This document shows, piece after piece, positions 36,618 to 40,601 of a stretch of 40,601 nucleotides of DNA. This DNA is from Desulfobulbaceae bacterium UBA5611 (lineage in GTDB: Bacteria; Desulfobacterota; Desulfobulbia; Desulfobulbales; Desulfocapsaceae). Below the pieces are notes generated by a model. It did not search any database and was not told where the DNA came from. It was given only the letters and a program-made list of their open reading frames with translations. Location: NCBI GenBank assembly GCA_002424635.1, contig DIKT01000022.1:13183-53783 (forward strand), written 5' to 3'. How positions within the stretch are numbered: position 1 is the stretch's first letter; each line of letters begins with the position of its first letter. The translations under genes were made by a program, and so were the position numbers.

Positions 36618-36645
36618 TTTTTGAAGCAAAAAGGTTCAAGTTATT
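36572..36645 (+). ncRNA. candidate structured RNA or leader element upstream of the CNB/DUF4388 gene
   Basis: AATAACTTGTACTTTTTT (36572-36589) pairs with AAAAAGGTTCAAGTTATT (36628-36645): 16 Watson-Crick pairs, one G-U and one mismatch. The 38-base interior contains a second stem ACGGC/GCCGT (36602-36606/36614-36618) followed by five T residues, which could act as a weak terminator. It ends 53 bases before the ATG at 36699. The fold is read directly from the sequence; transcription and function are unknown. Confidence 0.4.
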
Positions 36646-36698
36646 TATTTACGCCGGCTTAATGCTGTCGTCTGCTTTCCCTTTTCGTCTGGAGTAAA

Positions 36699-37772
36699 AT
36701 GGAATTTCGTAACGGTGTCTTTGTTATTACTGAAGAACAAAATTGTCCGCTCTATAATGTCGGAGAAGAGATAACAGTCGACGGTATTGAAATGCGATTA
36801 CCGGCTGCCAAGCCTACCTGCCTACCGTTGGCCCAGGATATTATTAAGCTGGTCTCGGCAGATGCGGTCTATGAACATTATCTGCAGGGGACCAGAAAGA
36901 AAACCAAGTTTGCATGTCATGGCTGTGAGGGCCATATCTCCTTTGAGTTCAAACAGGAGAAAGGGTTTGCCACCGTGCAGATGAAATTACTGGCTGCGGC
37001 CCGGCGTAAAGAACAATTAAAAGGTATCTCGCAGTTTGCCGGCCTGCTGCGCAGCATTCAAATTTTTCAACCACTCACTAACGAGAACCTTCTCGATCTG
37101 GCGACTCTGCTGAAGCTGGAAACATGTCCCTGGGGCTTTCCGGTGTTACAGAAAGGTGATGTCGGTGATCATCTCTATATCATTTTGTCCGGACAGGTAG
37201 AAGTCATGGATGAAGACGGGGTCACACTGACGGAGATGGGTAAAGGTGAGGTGTTCGGTGAGATGAGTCTGTTGTCAGGCGAGGCAGTGGCTTCCACGAT
37301 TATGGCAGTTGAACCGACTGAGCTGGCCACCCTTAGTAAAAAGAATTTCCGGCATATGCAGCTGCGCTTTCCTGATCTGCAGGTCTTTTTTTATAAATTA
37401 TTAGTGAGTAGGCTTACGGCCAGCAATCAACAGCGGGCCGAAGAACTCTCCTCCGGTATGGTTGGCCAGTTGGCTGACATCCCTCCCGTTGAGTTGTTAC
37501 AGATGATTAACTCCAATCAGAAAACCGGCAATTTGAGGATCGAGGCCGGTAAAAGCAAGGGCCAGCTGCTGTTTAATGAAGGTGAACTGGTCTATGCTAT
37601 TTTTGATGATAAAAATGCCCAGGAGGCCTTTTATGCGATCCTTGCCCTCCAGGAAGGCCGCTTCAGCTTTGTCCAGGGACTATTGCCGGAAGATATGCAT
37701 CATGAGGTGCTTGGTGGTTTTATGGGCCTGTTAATGGAAGGCATGAAGCGACTGGATGATCAGGTCATGTAA
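36699..37772 (+). CDS. cyclic-nucleotide-binding-fold protein with DUF4388 (PATAN) domain
   Basis: 357 residues. The N-terminal 110 carry two close Cys residues in FACHGCEGHISFEF. A cNMP-binding fold covers about 115-240 (VLQKGDVGDHLYIILSGQVEVM, FGEMSLLSGEAVAST). DUF4388/PATAN follows at about 255-350 (GQLADIPPVELLQMINSNQK, GQLLFNEGELVYAIFDD), a domain common in deltaproteobacterial signalling. The Arg that binds the cyclic phosphate in CRP-type pockets (R-A-A/S-T) is replaced by Val here, so cAMP or cGMP binding is doubtful. GGAG lies four bases before the ATG. Probable cytosolic signalling adaptor; partner unknown. Confidence 0.85.
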   Translation: MEFRNGVFVITEEQNCPLYNVGEEITVDGIEMRLPAAKPTCLPLAQDIIKLVSADAVYEHYLQGTRKKTKFACHGCEGHISFEFKQEKGFATVQMKLLAAARRKEQLKGISQFAGLLRSIQIFQPLTNENLLDLATLLKLETCPWGFPVLQKGDVGDHLYIILSGQVEVMDEDGVTLTEMGKGEVFGEMSLLSGEAVASTIMAVEPTELATLSKKNFRHMQLRFPDLQVFFYKLLVSRLTASNQQRAEELSSGMVGQLADIPPVELLQMINSNQKTGNLRIEAGKSKGQLLFNEGELVYAIFDDKNAQEAFYAILALQEGRFSFVQGLLPEDMHHEVLGGFMGLLMEGMKRLDDQVM

Positions 37773-37806
37773 GCAATGTGGCCGTTGGCTTTTTGGTCAA
37801 GGTAAT

Positions 37807-38301
37807 TTAATACAAAATTTTATTGTCCAGAGCCAGCCATAACTTTAATCCTGCCCTGGCTTCAGCAGACATGATTTGTTGTATCGGAATACTCCGGTCC
37901 TCATTGGGTAGTCTTAATTCCTGATAGATAAAGGCATCAGCAAAGCCGATGGCGGCGGCATCGCTGTGATCGGCGCCGTAAATGATCCGCTTCAACCTGG
38001 CCCAATAGACGGCCGCCAGGCACATGGGGCAGGGTTCACAGTTAACGATCAGTTCACAGCCGCTGAGATCAAAGGTTTGCAGAACGGTACAGGCGTTACG
38101 GATACAAACTATCTCCGCATGAGCTGTCGGATCATTGGTGGAGGTCACCTGGTTCCAGCCCCTGGCGATAATAATACCTTGACGGGCAATGATAGCGCCG
38201 AAAGGACCACCGGCCCCAGCCAGCATTTTCTCCTGGGCCAGGGCAATGGCCTCTGTCATCAATTCGTGATTGGTCAACCGTAGGTTCGCAGGCGTTGTCA
38301 T
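37807..38301 (-). CDS. guaD: guanine deaminase (GuaD, cytidine-deaminase fold)
   Basis: Zinc enzyme deaminating guanine to xanthine in purine salvage. 164 residues from the ATG at 38301. The zinc site is complete: TAHAEIVCIRNA with His and catalytic Glu, and NCEPCPMCLAAVYWAR with the two Cys ligands. The C-terminal part GFADAFIYQELRLPNEDRSI closely resembles Bacillus GuaD, which favours guanine deaminase over the tRNA adenosine deaminase TadA. The frame stays open to 38472 but would then run into the divergent ferritin gene, so the internal ATG is chosen. Its ribosome site is weak. Confidence 0.88.
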   Translation of the reverse strand: MTTPANLRLTNHELMTEAIALAQEKMLAGAGGPFGAIIARQGIIIARGWNQVTSTNDPTAHAEIVCIRNACTVLQTFDLSGCELIVNCEPCPMCLAAVYWARLKRIIYGADHSDAAAIGFADAFIYQELRLPNEDRSIPIQQIMSAEARAGLKLWLALDNKILY

Positions 38302-38379
38302 TATGGTAACCGTTATTATCCCTTGAGTTCGATATTCATCTAAGCAAAAACTCATAATATTATCCAAGGAGACTAAACA

Positions 38380-38883
38380 ATGAAACCGGAAATGGAAACT
38401 GCTTTTAACCGGCAGGTGAATGCCGAGATGTATTCCAGTTATCTCTATCTGGCCATGGAATCCTATTTTCAATCCATCAGTCTGGCCGGTTTTGCCACCT
38501 GGATGCGAGCCCAGGTTCAGGAAGAGCTATTTCATGGGATGAAGATATACGATTATATCCATGAGCGTGGAGGAAAAGCAAGACTGGAGGCCATTGGCAA
38601 ACCGGAAGAAAAGTGGGATACGCCGCTGCTGGCCTTTGAAAGCATCCTGGCGCACGAACAACATGTGACCGGACTGATCAATAATCTTATTGATGTGGCC
38701 CTTGATGTCAGGGATCATGCCGCCAAGGCCTTTCTCGACTGGTTTATCACGGAACAGGTCGAGGAAGAGGCCACCGTGGGGCAGATTGTTGATCGTTTAC
38801 GTCTGATCGGCAATGATGCCAGCGGTCTTTTTTTTCTCGATACCGAACTGGCCAAGCGTGTTTTTGTCATGCCGGTCACATAG
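38380..38883 (+). CDS. ftnA: non-heme ferritin (FtnA type)
   Basis: Iron-storage protein forming a 24-mer cage that oxidises Fe2+ and stores the mineral. 167 residues, standard length. Ferroxidase-centre candidates are all present: Glu16, Glu49, His52 (EELFHGMKIYDY), Glu93 (AHEQHV), Gln126 and Glu129. AAGGAG is eight bases before the ATG. It is divergent from guaD, with a 78-base gap containing the palindrome ATAATATTAT shortly before the ribosome site; I could not recognise a Fur box. Confidence 0.95.
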   Translation: MKPEMETAFNRQVNAEMYSSYLYLAMESYFQSISLAGFATWMRAQVQEELFHGMKIYDYIHERGGKARLEAIGKPEEKWDTPLLAFESILAHEQHVTGLINNLIDVALDVRDHAAKAFLDWFITEQVEEEATVGQIVDRLRLIGNDASGLFFLDTELAKRVFVMPVT

Positions 38884-38951
38884 TGTTGACGTTAGCCATT
38901 GGGTTTGGAGTTCCGGGCCGGCCATGGATTATGGTGGTCATTTAAAACAAA

Positions 38952-39692
38952 ATGAACAGTCGCAAAATCAAGCAAGAGGTGCTGGCCCTGCTGGCGACGG
39001 CCGATCGAGAGCAGATTTTTCATGAGATGCGGCAATATGCCGAGAAAGACCTGATCAATCCACTCTTTGCCGCCTTATGCCGTCCGGAAGATACCATGCG
39101 CTGGCATGCCATCGATGTCTTCGGCCGGATATTACCACGTCTGGCCGAGCAGGATATGGAAGCAGCCCGTATTGTGATGCGCCGTTTGCTGTGGAGCCTC
39201 AATGACGAATCCGGCGGCATCGGCTGGGGGGCACCGGAAGCAATGGCCGAGGTCATGCTGCATCATGATCGGCTGGCGGAGGAGTATCTTCATATGCTGC
39301 TCTCCTATTTACGCCAAGATGGTCCCCTTCGACATCAGGACGGCAATTTTCTGGAGTTGCCTTTTTTGCAACGGGGGCTGCTGTGGGGCATCGGGAGACT
39401 GGCATCCCGGCGGGCAGCACAACTGATCTCTCGGGGTGTCGTCGCCGATCTGCTGCCGTATCTGCACTCAGAGGATGGCGAAGTTCGCGGCCTGGCCGTC
39501 TGGGCACTAAGTATGTTAGCGGGTGCCGCCGTTCTGCCGGAGGCCGATAGATTGCGGGCTGCTTTGCTGCCGCTGACGACAGATAGCAGTCAGGTACGAC
39601 TTTACCGGCAGGCTCGGATTCAGCCTGTCTCTGTGGCCGAGCTGGTGGTAGATGCCCTGCTCCAGATAAATTCTGCCCCATCATCTTATTAA
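38952..39692 (+). CDS. HEAT-repeat protein, DVU0298-type
   Basis: 246-residue all-helical protein. Repeats resembling HEAT units are visible, for example LINPLFAALCRPEDTMRWHA and VADLLPYLHSEDGEVRGLAV. The central RRLLWSLNDESGGIGWGAPEA motif is characteristic of a family known from sulfate reducers (DVU0298). No enzyme motif is seen; a scaffold role is likely but unproven. It lies ten bases before the nitrilase-RfaE2 gene and is probably co-transcribed with it. No strong ribosome site precedes the ATG. Confidence 0.82.
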   Translation: MNSRKIKQEVLALLATADREQIFHEMRQYAEKDLINPLFAALCRPEDTMRWHAIDVFGRILPRLAEQDMEAARIVMRRLLWSLNDESGGIGWGAPEAMAEVMLHHDRLAEEYLHMLLSYLRQDGPLRHQDGNFLELPFLQRGLLWGIGRLASRRAAQLISRGVVADLLPYLHSEDGEVRGLAVWALSMLAGAAVLPEADRLRAALLPLTTDSSQVRLYRQARIQPVSVAELVVDALLQINSAPSSY

Positions 39693-39702
39693 GGATTAAG
39701 CT

Positions 39703-40601
39703 GTGATTTCTGAAGCGCCCTCATTTGTTTCTGCCGGTTTTTTCCAGTCTAAGATCACTCCTGCGGCCCCGGCGGTTAACCTTGACCGCCTGCGGATCGC
39801 CTTGCAGCACAATATTCCCGTACCGGGTACGCTGCTGCTGTTGCCGGAACTGTGGGCCACCGGCTTTGTCTATCCGCAACTGGCGGAGCTCAGTCGGCAA
39901 ACGCCCTGGCTTCTGGAGCAGTTAAGCGAGCTTGCGGCCCGCTACCATATAGTGCTGGCCGGATCGCTGGTTGAGAGGGTGGACGATGAGTCAGGCGTTC
40001 GTCTGTATAATACCTTATATGTCAATGACTATGACGGTTTGGCCGGCAAGATCAGGAAGCAGCATCTCTTTTCTTATTGGCATGAAGATAAGTGGTTGAC
40101 GGCAGGAGATACGCCTCGACCGGTGGCGACCTCGTCCGGTTTAGTGGGCGGACTGGTCTGTTATGATCTGCGTTTTCCGGAAACAGCCCGGCTGCAATGT
40201 CAGCAAGGGGCAGCACTGCTGGTTGTCTCAGCGCAGTGGCCGCTGGCGCGCCTCGACCAGTGGCGGACCCTGCTGCAGGCTCGGGCCATCGAAAATCAAA
40301 CTTTTATTGTCGCTGGCAATGGCTGTGGTCTGGCCAATGATATCGAGCTGGGAGGCCATTCCCTGATCATTGCCCCCGACGGGGAAATCCTGCTGGAGGC
40401 CGGAGAAAAAGAAGAACTGCGTGTGGTCGCTCTTGATCCGCAGAGGCAGCAGCAAATTCGGGATCGCTTTAATACTGTGGCCTCATCCTTATATCCTGTT
40501 AATGATCAGGACAAGATTCTTACCTTGGCCGACTGTGTCCGTGTTCTAGGATTAAGAAGAAGACTAGGGCAGCGCATTGTTTTTACCAATGGCTGTTTTG
40601 A
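39703..40601 (+). CDS. nitrilase-family amidohydrolase fused to RfaE2-type adenylyltransferase (3' end outside window)
   Basis: One open frame from a GTG at 39703 to the window edge (299 codons). AAGGA lies seven bases upstream. Residues 1-255 form a carbon-nitrogen hydrolase of the omega-amidase/YafV type, with the triad Glu49 (LPELWATGF), Lys119 (RKQHLF) and Cys153 (VCYDLRFPE). From about residue 270 the frame continues without a stop into KILTLADC...RRRLGQRIVFTNGCF, the start of the D-glycero-beta-D-manno-heptose 1-phosphate adenylyltransferase domain (RfaE2/HldE C-terminal half), whose HxGH motif would lie just past the edge. No Met or ribosome site separates the two parts. The hydrolase substrate is unknown. 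Confidence 0.85.
   Translation, partial: MISEAPSFVSAGFFQSKITPAAPAVNLDRLRIALQHNIPVPGTLLLLPELWATGFVYPQLAELSRQTPWLLEQLSELAARYHIVLAGSLVERVDDESGVRLYNTLYVNDYDGLAGKIRKQHLFSYWHEDKWLTAGDTPRPVATSSGLVGGLVCYDLRFPETARLQCQQGAALLVVSAQWPLARLDQWRTLLQARAIENQTFIVAGNGCGLANDIELGGHSLIIAPDGEILLEAGEKEELRVVALDPQRQQQIRDRFNTVASSLYPVNDQDKILTLADCVRVLGLRRRLGQRIVFTNGCF

Noticed and set aside
36476..36697. 73-codon open frame before the CNB/DUF4388 gene
   Set aside because: No ribosome site, odd composition, and it overlaps the structured repeat; noncoding structure explains the region better.
38302..38379. Fur box before ferritin
   Set aside because: The AT-rich palindrome ATAATATTAT is present, but three GATAAT-like hexamers are not.

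Overview
The window reads as ordinary chromosome of a Gram-negative anaerobe, most likely a sulfate-reducing or related member of the Desulfobacterota (Desulfobulbales-like). The evidence is a NikR-linked NikM/L/K/Q nickel importer, a sigma-54 two-component regulator, a class I (iron-sulfur) fumarase, a type II secretion operon, a DVU0298-type HEAT-repeat protein and a short-form ThiC. No phage, IS element, CRISPR array, rRNA or tRNA was found. The assignment rests on gene content, not on a search.

Layout. Positions 1-6900 (minus strand) hold a signalling block. It contains a PEP-synthase-like phosphotransferase with a non-canonical C-terminus, a tyrosine/dual-specificity phosphatase joined to a cysteine cluster, a sigma-54 response regulator, a small membrane protein and a PAS histidine kinase cut by the window edge. 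A good sigma-70 promoter and a 24-bp inverted repeat precede its first gene. Positions 6941-10592 (minus) carry mltG and lon, with a terminator between them. Positions 10972-15367 (plus) carry a left-handed beta-helix protein, a CPA1-type antiporter with a TrkA-N-like tail, and fumarase. Positions 15390-21983 (minus) carry a MoxR-type AAA+ ATPase and its VWA partner, preceded by nickel genes nikR-nikM-nikL-nikK-nikQ with no NikO ATPase gene. A zinc-ribbon membrane protein is divergent from nikR.

Positions 23309-34401 (minus) are one type II secretion operon in the order G-H-I-J-K-L-M-N-C-D-E. gspF and gspO are absent, GspD has a C-terminal TPR extension, and GspC lacks a PDZ domain and has a 9-bp tandem repeat in its tail. 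Divergently, a thiC-family gene overlaps a small membrane-protein gene. Next comes a structured intergenic region with two long inverted repeats in a diverged tandem duplication, then a cyclic-nucleotide-fold/DUF4388 protein, a guanine deaminase (minus), ferritin, a HEAT-repeat protein, and an open frame that runs from a nitrilase domain into the start of an RfaE2-type heptose-phosphate adenylyltransferase at the right edge.

Most interesting points: the nitrilase-RfaE2 fusion, the phosphotransferase/phosphatase/two-component block, the paired structured repeats at 36421-36645, nickel uptake without its ATPase beside a MoxR-VWA pair, and an antiporter lacking the Asp expected at its ion-binding site.
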